64,000 bases of DNA from CAYMTR01 sp964393405. GTDB taxonomy: Bacteria; Bacteroidota; Bacteroidia; Bacteroidales; Prolixibacteraceae. The notes beneath the pieces were generated by a model, which searched no databases, was not told the DNA's origin, and saw only the letters and a list, made by a program, of their open reading frames with translations. A program made the position numbers and the translations under genes. Positions 26,258-35,445 of the stretch are shown here, piece after piece; within the stretch, counting starts at the first letter, position 1; each line of letters begins with the position of its first letter. The DNA lies in assembly GCA_964393405.1 (NCBI GenBank), contig CAYMTR010000001.1, positions 1-64,000 of the forward strand, read 5' to 3'.

Positions 26258-26959
26258 TTAGAATTTAATCATGAAATAAATTGGAATTGCACTGAACCCT
26301 ATTGCGAAGATTACCCCAATAGCATTGGCAAGAAAATAAAAACGTTTTCTCCAGATATCGTTATTAAGACCTATAGTTTGAAAAGCAGACCAGAAGCCAT
26401 GAGATAAATGAAGTCCGAGCAAACAACCTCCCAGAATGTAGAAGAAGCAATATAAATTGCTTGCTTTAAAAAGATCAGCAACTAAAGCGTATGCATTTTC
26501 CATCTGCACCTGTGCACCTCCCTGCTCAACAAGAATATGTTCTAACAAAGGATCTCCAGCAAATTTCATTTTCCACCAGAAATTATAAAGATGAATTCCA
26601 AGGAAAACAAAAACTAAACCACCAAGGATAAGCATATTGCGCGAAGCCCAATCGCTATTGATTGCTTGCTTTGATTTTGTGTAACTAACAGGGCGGGCCT
26701 GCATGTTCTTTATAGTAATGATCACGGACCAAATGATATGAACTATGAAACCCAATGCAAGAACAGGTTCCATAATTTTAATCAATGGATTGGTTGCCAT
26801 GAAATTGGCTCCGATGTTGTACAACCTTCCACTGTCATCAAAAATTAACAACAGATTAATAGAGAGGTGTACTAAAATGAACATTACCAAGAAAAGACCG
26901 GTAATACTCATTAAAAACTTTCGGCCAATAGAAGCGTTTAGAAAACTCCCTTTGCTCAT
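26258..26959 (-). CDS. sdhC: Succinate dehydrogenase/fumarate reductase cytochrome b subunit
   Basis: A 233-residue membrane anchor with five hydrophobic segments, the single-subunit diheme cytochrome b558 type found in Bacteroidota, Bacillus and Wolinella. Histidines that could hold heme are seen in FILVHLSINL, LGFIVHIIWS, GIHLYNFWW and GLHLSHGFW, each within or at the edge of a membrane helix. It passes electrons between the menaquinone pool and SdhB. It is the first gene of the operon, with a good -33/-7 promoter 55 bases upstream. Confidence 0.93.
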   Translation of the reverse strand: MSKGSFLNASIGRKFLMSITGLFLVMFILVHLSINLLLIFDDSGRLYNIGANFMATNPLIKIMEPVLALGFIVHIIWSVIITIKNMQARPVSYTKSKQAINSDWASRNMLILGGLVFVFLGIHLYNFWWKMKFAGDPLLEHILVEQGGAQVQMENAYALVADLFKASNLYCFFYILGGCLLGLHLSHGFWSAFQTIGLNNDIWRKRFYFLANAIGVIFAIGFSAIPIYFMIKF

Positions 26960-27012
26960 AGAATACTAGTTTAAAGTTATTTAATATAGAATTGTTTTAA
27001 AAAAAAGAACTA

Positions 27013-27043
27013 CAAAAGTAGATTGAAACTATCAGTGTCGCAA
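27013..27043 (-). promoter_or_regulatory. Promoter of sdhCAB (-33/-7 Bacteroidota type)
   Basis: On the minus strand TTG (27043-27041) is followed after 20 bases by TACTTTTG (27020-27013), a good match to TTTG-N19-TAnnTTTG. The predicted leader to sdhC is about 45-50 bases. Confidence 0.6.
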
Positions 27044-27204
27044 TTTTTTAGGGCTTAAAAATCACTATTTGTAATCAATCTGAATAAGAACCATTCTACT
27101 AATTTCAGTTCAGCATACAATATTAGTTTACTGATATTTATAACATTCAGTTAATGTTAAATTCATGTTACATAAAATGACAATTAAAAGTCGAAGATAA
27201 GTTA

Positions 27205-27212
27205 TATTTTTG
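27205..27212 (+). promoter_or_regulatory. -7 box for glmM
   Basis: TATTTTTG ends 16 bases before the ATG. A small dyad, TAACATT-CAGTT-AATGTTA (27141-27159), lies further upstream and could be an operator; it has no T tract. The divergent 269-base region to sdhC holds nothing else of note. Confidence 0.4.
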
Positions 27213-27228
27213 ATTCAAAAATTAAACC

Positions 27229-28611
27229 ATGACACTAATAAAATCAATTTCAGGAATACGGGGAACCATAGGTGGTGCTCCAGGTGAGGGGCTTACACCT
27301 TTAGATATTGTAAAATTTACTTCAGCTTACGCTGCTTTAATTCAGAAAAGAGCAGGACTTCAAAGAGTAAAAATTGTTGTAGGCCGTGATGCAAGAATAT
27401 CGGGAGAAATGGTTTCTGCCTTAGTTATAAATACATTAACGGCAATGGGTTGTGATGTAGTGAACATAGGAATGGCTTCTACCCCAACCACAGAAATAGC
27501 AGTCCCTGCTGAAAAAGCTTCTGGGGGTATAATTTTAACAGCAAGTCATAATCCAAAACAATGGAATGCGTTAAAGCTGTTGAATGAGAAAGGAGAATTT
27601 CTTAACGATTCTGAGGGGAAGGAAATATTAAAGATTGCAGAAAAAGAAGAATTTTATTTTGCCGATATTGATTCAATTGGTAAGACCGAATACAAAGATT
27701 ACACAGACATACATATCGATCAGGTACTAAATTTGGAACTTGTCAATGTGCAAAAAATTAAAGAAGCGAAGCTCAAAGTTGCAGTTGATGCAGTAAACTC
27801 AGTAGGAGGAATAATAGTTCCCCGACTATTAAAAGCTTTAGGAGTTGAAGAAATAACGGAGATAAATTGTGATCCCACAGGTAATTTTGCACATATTCCT
27901 GAGCCAATAACTGAGAATTTGAAAGAAGTTTCCGATAGGGTAAAAGAAAGCAATGTTGATGTATGTTTTGTAGTTGATCCAGATGTAGACCGTTTGGTAA
28001 TACTTAACGAAGATGGGTCGATGTTTAATGAGGAATATACACTTGTAGCCGTTTCAGATTATGTTCTTTCGAAAACACCGGGTAACACTGTATCAAATTT
28101 ATCATCAACCAGAGCATTAAGGGATGTAACAGAAAAATATAGCTGCACATATAAAGCAGCAGCCGTGGGAGAGGTAAATGTTGTTGAAAAAATGAAAGAG
28201 ACAAATGCAGTAATCGGAGGAGAAGGAAACGGAGGAGTTATTTATCCTGCATCACACTATGGTCGTGATTCAATGGTTGGGATAGCGCTATTCCTATCGC
28301 TACTTACTGAAAAGAATATGAAATGTTCAGAGTTAAGGTCGACATATCCTGATTATTATATGTCGAAAAACAAGATTGAGCTTACGCCTGAAATAAATAC
28401 TGATACAATACTTGAAAAAATTAAAGAAAAGTATTCAAGTGAAGAAGTCAATACAATTGATGGAGTAAAAATAGATTTCAGCGACAGCTGGGTTCACTTG
28501 AGAAAATCTAATACAGAAGCGATAATAAGAATTTATTCCGAAGCTAAAAGTATCGGAGAAGCTGATTCACTTTCAAATCAAATCATATCTGAGATAAAGA
28601 AATTAATTTAA
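27229..28611 (+). CDS. glmM: Phosphoglucosamine mutase-type alpha-D-phosphohexomutase
   Basis: A 460-residue member of the phosphohexomutase superfamily. The catalytic phosphoserine is S106 in TASHNP, the metal loop is D250-P-D252-V-D254-R, and the sugar-binding GGEGNGG segment is near residue 330. The start SISGIRGTIGG is typical of the GlmM group, which turns glucosamine-6-phosphate into glucosamine-1-phosphate for cell-wall precursor synthesis. Related members act on mannose or glucose phosphates, so the exact substrate is an inference from overall likeness. It is monocistronic with a TATTTTTG box just upstream, and is divergent from sdhC. Confidence 0.85.
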   Translation: MTLIKSISGIRGTIGGAPGEGLTPLDIVKFTSAYAALIQKRAGLQRVKIVVGRDARISGEMVSALVINTLTAMGCDVVNIGMASTPTTEIAVPAEKASGGIILTASHNPKQWNALKLLNEKGEFLNDSEGKEILKIAEKEEFYFADIDSIGKTEYKDYTDIHIDQVLNLELVNVQKIKEAKLKVAVDAVNSVGGIIVPRLLKALGVEEITEINCDPTGNFAHIPEPITENLKEVSDRVKESNVDVCFVVDPDVDRLVILNEDGSMFNEEYTLVAVSDYVLSKTPGNTVSNLSSTRALRDVTEKYSCTYKAAAVGEVNVVEKMKETNAVIGGEGNGGVIYPASHYGRDSMVGIALFLSLLTEKNMKCSELRSTYPDYYMSKNKIELTPEINTDTILEKIKEKYSSEEVNTIDGVKIDFSDSWVHLRKSNTEAIIRIYSEAKSIGEADSLSNQIISEIKKLI

Positions 28612-28640
28612 CTTTTACGATTTATTATTGATAAGTATGC

Positions 28641-28669
28641 TTTGTTTTTGAAAAATATATATAAATTTG
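28641..28669 (+). promoter_or_regulatory. Promoter for the outer-membrane protein gene
   Basis: TTTG (28641-28644), 17 bases, then TAAATTTG (28662-28669). It lies 50 bases upstream of the chosen ATG at 28720. Confidence 0.5.
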
Positions 28670-28719
28670 ATTTTTTAACCTAAATGATTATTATTTATTT
28701 AACCCAAAACACTAGAAAA

Positions 28720-29184
28720 ATGAAAAAATTAATTTTACTATTTGTAGTCGTATTACTTGCATTTTCTGCAAGTGCACAAAGTGAGTTCGCGAAGGGCGAT
28801 AAAGTCATAAGTCTTGGAATTGGACTTGATTCATACAGAATTCCGGTTACATTAACAGGAGAATATTGTGTGATGGACGGAATAATTGAAAAGGGCTCTA
28901 TTGGTATTGGAGCTTATGCAGGTGCAGGTTTCACTTGGTGGTCATATTATTCATCAAGCATATATTTCTTTGGAGGCTTAAGAGGTGCTTTCCACTACAC
29001 ATTTATTGACAAACTTGACACATATGCAGGTATAAGCTTGGGTATTTCAAGTTATTATTCTCATTGGATTAATGGCGGTGGTTACCTTGGAGCACGTTAT
29101 TATATGTCAGAAAAAATGGCCTTCTTTGGCGAGCTGGGTTATGGACTTGGGCTTGCAACTGTGGGTGTCGCATTCAAATTATAA
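28720..29184 (+). CDS. Small outer-membrane beta-barrel-like protein
   Basis: A 154-residue protein with a clear signal peptide, MKKLILLFVVVLLAFSASAQ, cut after Ala-Gln as is usual in Bacteroidota. The mature part is rich in Gly and aromatic residues with alternating polarity (GIGAYAGAGFTWWSYY; YAGISLGISSYYSHW; GGYLGARYYMSEKMAFFGELGYGLGLA), which fits an eight-strand barrel. It ends in KL after a strand. An ATG twelve codons upstream (28684) was rejected because it would spoil the signal peptide. It is monocistronic, with a promoter upstream and a strong terminator downstream. The specific function is unknown. Confidence 0.75.
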   Translation: MKKLILLFVVVLLAFSASAQSEFAKGDKVISLGIGLDSYRIPVTLTGEYCVMDGIIEKGSIGIGAYAGAGFTWWSYYSSSIYFFGGLRGAFHYTFIDKLDTYAGISLGISSYYSHWINGGGYLGARYYMSEKMAFFGELGYGLGLATVGVAFKL

Positions 29185-29205
29185 AAAATATTTTATGATA
29201 ATGAT

Positions 29206-29239
29206 AATGAGGGTCGGAATTTCCGGTCCTCATTTTTTT
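29206..29239 (+). terminator. Intrinsic terminator after the outer-membrane protein gene
   Basis: AATGAGGGTCGGAA (29206-29219) folds on TTCCGGTCCTCATT (29221-29234) with a short interior mismatch, followed by a T tract. Confidence 0.8.
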
Positions 29240-29326
29240 ATTTAAAAAGTAATGGGAAAGACATTGAAATCATTCTAATTGAAAGATAATTTTTATAACT
29301 TTCAAAAAATATAATACTCCTAAATC

Positions 29327-30817
29327 ATGAAGAAATTATTCCTGATTATTGCTCTTGTAATTCTATGTTTTGCTACTTCGGCAAAAGACTACCAAAAAAA
29401 GAGTGAAAAAATCAAAGATATCGCACTAAAGTATCTTTCTGATTCTTACTTTAAAGAATTAAATATCAGCAAGAGCTCTTTGTCCGAAAATCCATATAAA
29501 CTTGACAGCATTATTTATACTTCAGGTAATAAAGAGGTGTTTGAATATGATGAATGGGGAAGAACAACAGATTACAGATATTACGAGAAATCAGGAATCA
29601 ATATGGTTCAGTTATTTGAATTAGTAGAATTTGATTACTTTAATGGGAATAACGTGCTATTCAGAATAAGTGGACTAAACGAAGAAAATGAATTAACAGT
29701 TTTTGAGCAATCGGAAAAGCTATATAATTCTGAAGGCAGGATGACTTCAGAAATATATTGGACTTTAGATGAACATGAATTAGAACCCAATACATTTAAT
29801 TTCTTAACTCACTCGGTTGACTCTTCTGCCATGAGTTTCTATAACTGGAATAGCAACATCAACAGCTGGGAACTAACGGGTTATGAATTATATTATTACG
29901 ATCCAAATGGAACACTAAAACAACTTGATGTGTTTGAAAAAAATAATTTGTCGGGAATTATCGAATTGAGAACGCGCCTCCTGTTTATAACGGATTCAAA
30001 GGGAAGGGAAATTGAAGTTGAATTTCTATCGGCTCCTTACGTAAATGGAATATGGGAAAGAGAAATGGCTTTTGCATATGAATATGACGGCAATGATCGA
30101 TTGGTGTCAATGATAAATTACAGAAATTTCAGAGGATTAACGGAATATTGGTATAAAAGTGTCATTTATTATAATCAAGATGGACTTCCTCAGATAATTG
30201 ACAGTTTTAACGGAACAGATTCAATTAACAATTATTTGGAATACAAAACTGAATATCAATATGAAAATAATTCTTTAACTGGTCAGTTAGAATCTATGTT
30301 TGATATAGAAGCAGGAGAGCTGAAATTATATAATAAATATGAATTTAAACATGATAGTTCGATAGACACTACCGGACTTATATTACCAAACCTCGAAACT
30401 TCTGATTATTATTACGAAAGAAACAGTTTTTTTGACAATAAATATTTCAAAGAAAGTGTTTTGAAGAGTTTTATAAAATACGAAATAGATACTATAGCCG
30501 GAGAGTTAGTAAAGAAAGAAGAAGCAACTTATTTCTATTCACGTATTAAGCCTGAGAATACATCTTCATATGAAATAGTAAATTCAAACATAAAATGTTC
30601 TCCTAATCCTTTTACTGATAATATTTCCCTTAGCCTCAATGAAAAATCTGATTACAGGGTTAATATCTATGATATAACAGGTAAAATAAAATACAGTGAA
30701 CGAATTACAGGTAATAATTTCAACATTTATCCCAATATTAGTGATAGAGGAATTTATATTTTAGAATTAAGCTCAGATGTAGGGAAAACGTATCGTACAA
30801 AAATCATAAGAAAATAG
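29327..30817 (+). CDS. T9SS-secreted protein with YD-like repeats
   Basis: A 496-residue protein with a signal peptide (MKKLFLIIALVILCFATSAK). The mature part has repeated aromatic motifs such as FEYDEWGRTTDYRYYEKSG, LYNSEGRMTSEIYW and YEYDGNDRLVSMINYRN, which resemble the YD repeats of wall-associated and RHS-type proteins. The last 70 residues form a type A T9SS sorting domain: IKCSPNPFTDNISL, YRVNIYDITGKI, GIYILELSS, ending KIIRK. Likely a surface or secreted protein. No toxin domain is seen, so an RHS-type effector role is not supported. Confidence 0.8.
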   Translation: MKKLFLIIALVILCFATSAKDYQKKSEKIKDIALKYLSDSYFKELNISKSSLSENPYKLDSIIYTSGNKEVFEYDEWGRTTDYRYYEKSGINMVQLFELVEFDYFNGNNVLFRISGLNEENELTVFEQSEKLYNSEGRMTSEIYWTLDEHELEPNTFNFLTHSVDSSAMSFYNWNSNINSWELTGYELYYYDPNGTLKQLDVFEKNNLSGIIELRTRLLFITDSKGREIEVEFLSAPYVNGIWEREMAFAYEYDGNDRLVSMINYRNFRGLTEYWYKSVIYYNQDGLPQIIDSFNGTDSINNYLEYKTEYQYENNSLTGQLESMFDIEAGELKLYNKYEFKHDSSIDTTGLILPNLETSDYYYERNSFFDNKYFKESVLKSFIKYEIDTIAGELVKKEEATYFYSRIKPENTSSYEIVNSNIKCSPNPFTDNISLSLNEKSDYRVNIYDITGKIKYSERITGNNFNIYPNISDRGIYILELSSDVGKTYRTKIIRK

Positions 30818-30828
30818 ATATTGGCTTT

Positions 30829-30853
30829 AAACCTGATAAATTCAAGGTTTTTT
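30829..30853 (+). terminator. Weak intrinsic terminator after the YD-repeat protein gene
   Basis: AAACCT (30829-30834), a 10-base loop, then AGGTTT (30845-30850) running into a short T tract. Confidence 0.45.
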
Positions 30854-30888
30854 ATCAAAGAATATTTTGTATTTTGAGAATTATTGCG

Positions 30889-30910
30889 ACTCCGCTTTAA
30901 CGGAGTTTTT
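30889..30910 (+). terminator. Hairpin with T tract just upstream of gdhA
   Basis: ACTCCG (30889-30894), loop CTTTAA, CGGAGT (30901-30906), then TTTT. It is 26 bases before the gdhA ATG. It is either a second terminator of the upstream gene or, if gdhA transcription starts before it, a leader attenuator. Confidence 0.6.
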
Positions 30911-30936
30911 CATTTCATTAATTAAAATATTCTATC

Positions 30937-32223
30937 ATGAACGACAAGAATTATAATCCTTTTGAAAATGCTCAGAAACAGTTTGATCATGCAGCAGATC
31001 TTCTTGATCTTAATGAAGCTACAAGAGAGTTGTTAAGAAATCCTTTAAGAGAATTCCATTTCCTTATACCAATAAGAATGGATGATGGTTCTACTAAAGT
31101 TTTTAAGGGATTCAGGGTTCAGCATAATGATGCAAGGGGACCTGCAAAAGGAGGAATTCGGTTTCATCCAATGGAAACCATTGATACAGTTAAAGCTTTG
31201 TCGATGTGGATGACATGGAAGACTTCAGTAGCCGACATACCTCTGGGTGGAGGTAAGGGAGGAGTTATATGTGACCCACATCATCTCAGCAAGTCAGAAC
31301 AAGAGCAGATTTGCAGGGGCTGGGTTAGACAGATCGTTAAGAATGTAGGACCAAATTTAGATGTTCCGGCGCCTGATGTAATGACTAATCCGCAGCACAT
31401 GCTTTGGATGCTTGATGAATACGAAACCATACGTGGAGAGAAGTTTCCGGGCTTTATTACCGGAAAACCTGTAGGCATGGGTGGTTCCAAGGGACGGACT
31501 GAAGCGACAGGTTCAGGAGTTATGTTTACAGTAAGAGAAGCGCTTAAAGAGCTTAATATTAAACCTGAGAGCACAACTGCAAGTGTTCAGGGATTCGGCA
31601 ATGTAGCACGTTATGCAATTGAGCTTTATAACAAAATGGGTGGTAAAGTAATTTGTGTTGCATCATGGGATGAAAATGATAAGACGAGCTATTCATTCAG
31701 AAAAAAAGATGGTATTAATCTAAAAGTCTTATCATCAATAACTGACTCATTCGGGGGAATAGATAAAAATAAAGCAAAAGACTTAGGCTATGAAATTCTT
31801 CCCGGAGATTCATGGTTAGAACAAGAGGTAGATATACTTGTTCCGGCAGCACTTGAAAATCAGTTAAGAGTTGACAATGTTCACAGAATCAATAAAAGTG
31901 TAAAAATTCTGGCAGAAGGAGCAAACGGTCCTACAGCTAGAGATGCTGATGAAATAATCAAGAAAACAAATATTCATGTTATACCTGACTTCCTTGCAAA
32001 CGCGGGGGGAGTAGTTTGTAGTTATTTTGAACAAGTTCAGTGCAATATGAATTACTTCTGGGAAAAAGAAGAGGTATTAAGTAAGTTGGACAATAAAATG
32101 ACATCTGCCTACCATTCAGTAAGCGATTTCTCAAAATCCAATAAAATGAGCATGAGAGATGCTGCCTATGTCATTTCGGTAAACCGGGTTGCTCAGGCAT
32201 GCCATGACAGGGGGTGGGTTTAA
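30937..32223 (+). CDS. gdhA: Glutamate dehydrogenase (Glu/Leu/Phe/Val dehydrogenase family)
   Basis: A 428-residue enzyme that interconverts glutamate with 2-oxoglutarate and ammonia using NAD(P). Conserved segments are ARGPAKGGIRFHP (substrate lysine), IPLGGGKGGV with the second lysine, PAPDVMTNPQHMLWMLDEYE holding the catalytic aspartate, and the Rossmann motif QGFGNVARYA. The C-terminal EGANGPT and LANAGGVVCSYFE segments are also typical. The length fits the hexameric family of about 420-450 residues. The coenzyme preference cannot be read with certainty. The gene lies 24 bases upstream of the large PEP-binding-like gene, so an operon is likely. Confidence 0.93.
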   Translation: MNDKNYNPFENAQKQFDHAADLLDLNEATRELLRNPLREFHFLIPIRMDDGSTKVFKGFRVQHNDARGPAKGGIRFHPMETIDTVKALSMWMTWKTSVADIPLGGGKGGVICDPHHLSKSEQEQICRGWVRQIVKNVGPNLDVPAPDVMTNPQHMLWMLDEYETIRGEKFPGFITGKPVGMGGSKGRTEATGSGVMFTVREALKELNIKPESTTASVQGFGNVARYAIELYNKMGGKVICVASWDENDKTSYSFRKKDGINLKVLSSITDSFGGIDKNKAKDLGYEILPGDSWLEQEVDILVPAALENQLRVDNVHRINKSVKILAEGANGPTARDADEIIKKTNIHVIPDFLANAGGVVCSYFEQVQCNMNYFWEKEEVLSKLDNKMTSAYHSVSDFSKSNKMSMRDAAYVISVNRVAQACHDRGWV

Positions 32224-32247
32224 CAACTTATTAAAAAACAGATAAGT

Positions 32248-35200
32248 ATGTCAATAAAAAAACAATCTGAGAATCTTGCAAGTGAGCTAAAGGAGAGAGC
32301 CAAAGAACTTAGCTGTCTTTATGAAGTTCAAGAACTTTTAAATGATAAAGATAGAAGTATTGACTTTATTTTCAGTGAATTAATCAAGATCCTTCCACAG
32401 GGATGGCAATATCCACATATTTGCAGGGCTCAGATTGTTTTTCGTGATTTAGTATTTGAATCAGAGGATTTTAAGAAAACCAAATGGTTTATAAAATCTG
32501 AAATTCTTGTTCAAGAGGAACTATTGGGATCAATAACTGTTTTTTATACTGAGAAAAGGCCAACGGAACATATTGGACCTTTTTTAAAAGATGAACAGAA
32601 ATTGATCAACACAATTGCGATGCAGATTTCTTCTTTTGTTCTTCATAAAAGATTGAAATCAGTTTTTGAAGAGAGCAGCCACATTGTTAAGGAACAAAGT
32701 CCGGAGTGGCTCACCATTTTTAAAATGCTCAAGGGCACAAATCCAAAGCTTCTAATACGTATTTCCCGCAAGATGATAAACTATATGTGCTGGAGTGGGA
32801 TTAAAGAAGCAGAAAGTTTATTTGAATTTTTCAGTCCTGATTACAAAGATAAAATTGAACTTTTAAAAGAGGGAAATAACAGACCTTATCAGGAAACAAG
32901 CAACAGTGATTTAATTACTAACAGTTATAGAATATTTGAACTTGCAGGAAATCACCTGGAAGAAAAGGAGCTTGTTGAGAACATACACAGGTGGATTAAA
33001 GAAGACCGCTCAGGTTTTCTGGTAAATGTACTAGAGAATAATGGTTCCTCACTATCAGAAATAGCAAGTGCTATTGAAAGATTCTATCATTTATCGACAC
33101 AGGGACTTGAGATTTCAACAGCCCGAGAAAAAAGCGTTAAGATTTCTCTTATCAGAAGGCTACTGTTAGATCAGGTTGAGTTTATTTCAATAGCGAAGAA
33201 ATTTCTTGAAGTGAGCGATTTTCATAAGCTATTAAAAAGGATAATCTCACCTATTGGCAGCTATGGCAAACTTGGAGGGAAAAGCTCAGGTTTGTTTCTC
33301 TCGAGCCATATACTTTGGAAGCTTTCAGATAAACATTCATTTTTCAACGAGATTAAGGTTCCTAAAACCTGGTATATTACTTCTGATGCCATATTAAGTT
33401 TTATGAAGAGGAATGACCTCGAAGACATAATGGAACAAGTTTTCAAGGATATTGATCAAGTAAAAAAAGAGTATCCTTATGTTGTTCATGTTTTTAAAAA
33501 CTCACCGTTTAGTCCTGAAATAATAAAGGAGCTTTCAGTAGCTCTTGATGACTTTGGAGAGACACCACTAGTAATACGAAGCTCGAGTCTACTGGAAGAC
33601 AGAGCGAATACAGCTTTTGCAGGAAAATATAAAAGCCTTTTTGTAGCAAACAAAGGTACAAAAGAACAAAGGCTGGTTGAATTTATGGATGCTCTTGCAG
33701 AAGTATATGCTTCAGCTTTTGGACCCGATCCTATTGAATATCGGAAGGAAAGAGGGCTTTCAGAATACCACGAAGAAATGGGTATTCTGGTTCAACAAGT
33801 TGTAGGTAAAAAGATCGGGAAATACTTTTTACCATCATTTTCGGGTGTTGCATTCAGCCATAATGATTTCAGGTGGTCGAATCGCATAAGAAAAGAAGAT
33901 GGGCTTATAAGGATGGTTCCCGGATTGGGGACAAGAGCTGTTGACAGATTAAGCGATGATTATCCGATACTTGTATCACCCGGACAACCGGGGTTAAGGG
34001 TAAACGTTGCAATTGAAGAAATTATCAGATATTCACCAAAGAAAGTTGACGTTATAAATCTTGAGAAGAAAGTATTTGAGACCATTGATTTTCAACAGAT
34101 AATTACAGAATCAGGAAAAGAATATCCTGAAATTCATAATATTGTTTCGCAAATTACAGAAGACTTTATCCAGCAACCACGTAAGTTGTCACTTGATTTT
34201 GAAAAAAACAATTACATAGTAACTTTTAATGGGCTCGTAAATAACTCTTCATTCCCAAAGGAGATTAAAACAATTCTCGACACACTTGAAGAAGAATACG
34301 GATGTCCAATAGATATTGAATTTGCTCATGATGGAGACAATCTGTATCTATTGCAATGCAGACCTCAGAGTTATAGTTCGACAGGCATGCCTGCACCTAT
34401 TCCATACAATATTTCTGAAGAAAAGATTCTATTCACAGCCAGCAGGTTTATATCAAACGGCACTGTTTCAAATATATCACATATTGTATATGTAGATCCA
34501 TTAAAATATGGAGAGCTTATGACTTATGAGAAATTCCTTTCAATAGGTAAAATAATCAGCAATTTAAACGAGATATTACCAAAGAGGCAATTTATTTTGA
34601 TGGGGCCGGGGCGCTGGGGAAGTCGCGGTGATATAAAACTTGGGGTTAACGTTGCATATTCTGACATCAATAATACAGCTATGCTTATTGAGATTGCCAG
34701 AAAACAAAATAACTATATGCCCGAACTTTCAATGGGAACACACTTTTTTCAGGACCTTGTAGAATCGGGAATACGTTACCTTCCTCTATATCCTGATGAT
34801 CCGGGAAACTTTTTTAATGAAAGCTTTTTTAACAGCTCTAGAAACATGCTGCCTGAACTACTTCCTGATTGTGCTTCATTTTCAGATGCAGTAAAAGTGA
34901 TTGATATTTCTTCGGTTTCTAGGGGAAATTTGGCTCACATCCTAATGAATGCAGATGATGAAAGAGCATTTGCAATTCTTTCTGAGCCCGTATTACAAAA
35001 TGAGTTTAATTTCATTAAAACAGGTCACATCAGTAATTCAACAAGTCCGGATTTTCATTGGAGGTGGCGGATGAACTATGCTGAGAATATAGCATCAAAA
35101 TTAGATAAGGAAAAGTTTGGTGTTGAAGGATTTTATGTATTTGGAAGTGTAAAAAATGCAACAGCCGGACCCGGAAGTGATATTGATATACTCATACATT

Positions 35201-35445
35201 TCAAGGGGAATGAGAATCAGAAAAGGGAGCTTTTAATATGGCTAGATGGATGGAGTTTGTGCTTAGGGCGGTTGAATGAAATTAGAACAGGAACCAAGAC
35301 CGATAAATTGCTTGACATACATATAATTACAGACGAAGACATAAAAAAGAGAGACAGTTATGCAGTAAAGATCGGTTCTTCTCACGACCCTGCCTTACCT
35401 CTCAGTATGGGTAATGAATTAGACAAAACAAAAACTTCATATTAA
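32248..35445 (+). CDS. GAF-like / PPDK N-terminal (ATP-grasp) / nucleotidyltransferase fusion protein
   Basis: A 1065-residue cytoplasmic protein. Residues 5-145 look like the GAF-type sensor that precedes many histidine kinases (LKERAKELSCLYEVQELL, ILPQGWQYPHIC, FLKDEQKLINTIA). A helical stretch follows. Residues about 340-700 match the ATP-binding N-terminal domain of pyruvate-phosphate dikinase and PEP synthase: LGGKSSGLFLSSHIL at 342, VIRSSSLLEDRANTAFAGKY at 442, ending in LLQCRPQS. The swivelling phosphohistidine domain and the PEP-utilising barrel are not seen. Near the C-terminus G966-S967 and G976-S-D978-I-D980 form a Pol-beta type nucleotidyltransferase core. It follows gdhA by 24 bases and its end overlaps the convergent phosphoesterase by 9 bases. 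A regulator or phosphotransferase is plausible, but the substrate is unknown. Confidence 0.75.
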   Translation: MSIKKQSENLASELKERAKELSCLYEVQELLNDKDRSIDFIFSELIKILPQGWQYPHICRAQIVFRDLVFESEDFKKTKWFIKSEILVQEELLGSITVFYTEKRPTEHIGPFLKDEQKLINTIAMQISSFVLHKRLKSVFEESSHIVKEQSPEWLTIFKMLKGTNPKLLIRISRKMINYMCWSGIKEAESLFEFFSPDYKDKIELLKEGNNRPYQETSNSDLITNSYRIFELAGNHLEEKELVENIHRWIKEDRSGFLVNVLENNGSSLSEIASAIERFYHLSTQGLEISTAREKSVKISLIRRLLLDQVEFISIAKKFLEVSDFHKLLKRIISPIGSYGKLGGKSSGLFLSSHILWKLSDKHSFFNEIKVPKTWYITSDAILSFMKRNDLEDIMEQVFKDIDQVKKEYPYVVHVFKNSPFSPEIIKELSVALDDFGETPLVIRSSSLLEDRANTAFAGKYKSLFVANKGTKEQRLVEFMDALAEVYASAFGPDPIEYRKERGLSEYHEEMGILVQQVVGKKIGKYFLPSFSGVAFSHNDFRWSNRIRKEDGLIRMVPGLGTRAVDRLSDDYPILVSPGQPGLRVNVAIEEIIRYSPKKVDVINLEKKVFETIDFQQIITESGKEYPEIHNIVSQITEDFIQQPRKLSLDFEKNNYIVTFNGLVNNSSFPKEIKTILDTLEEEYGCPIDIEFAHDGDNLYLLQCRPQSYSSTGMPAPIPYNISEEKILFTASRFISNGTVSNISHIVYVDPLKYGELMTYEKFLSIGKIISNLNEILPKRQFILMGPGRWGSRGDIKLGVNVAYSDINNTAMLIEIARKQNNYMPELSMGTHFFQDLVESGIRYLPLYPDDPGNFFNESFFNSSRNMLPELLPDCASFSDAVKVIDISSVSRGNLAHILMNADDERAFAILSEPVLQNEFNFIKTGHISNSTSPDFHWRWRMNYAENIASKLDKEKFGVEGFYVFGSVKNATAGPGSDIDILIHFKGNENQKRELLIWLDGWSLCLGRLNEIRTGTKTDKLLDIHIITDEDIKKRDSYAVKIGSSHDPALPLSMGNELDKTKTSY

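Noticed and set aside
29327..30817. RHS/YD-repeat toxin
   Set aside because: The YD-like repeats are few and there is no RHS core or C-terminal toxin; the protein ends in a T9SS sorting domain.
32248..35445. Functional PEP synthase or pyruvate phosphate dikinase
   Set aside because: Only the ATP-binding domain is present; the phosphohistidine and PEP-utilising domains are missing and a nucleotidyltransferase core is at the C-terminus.
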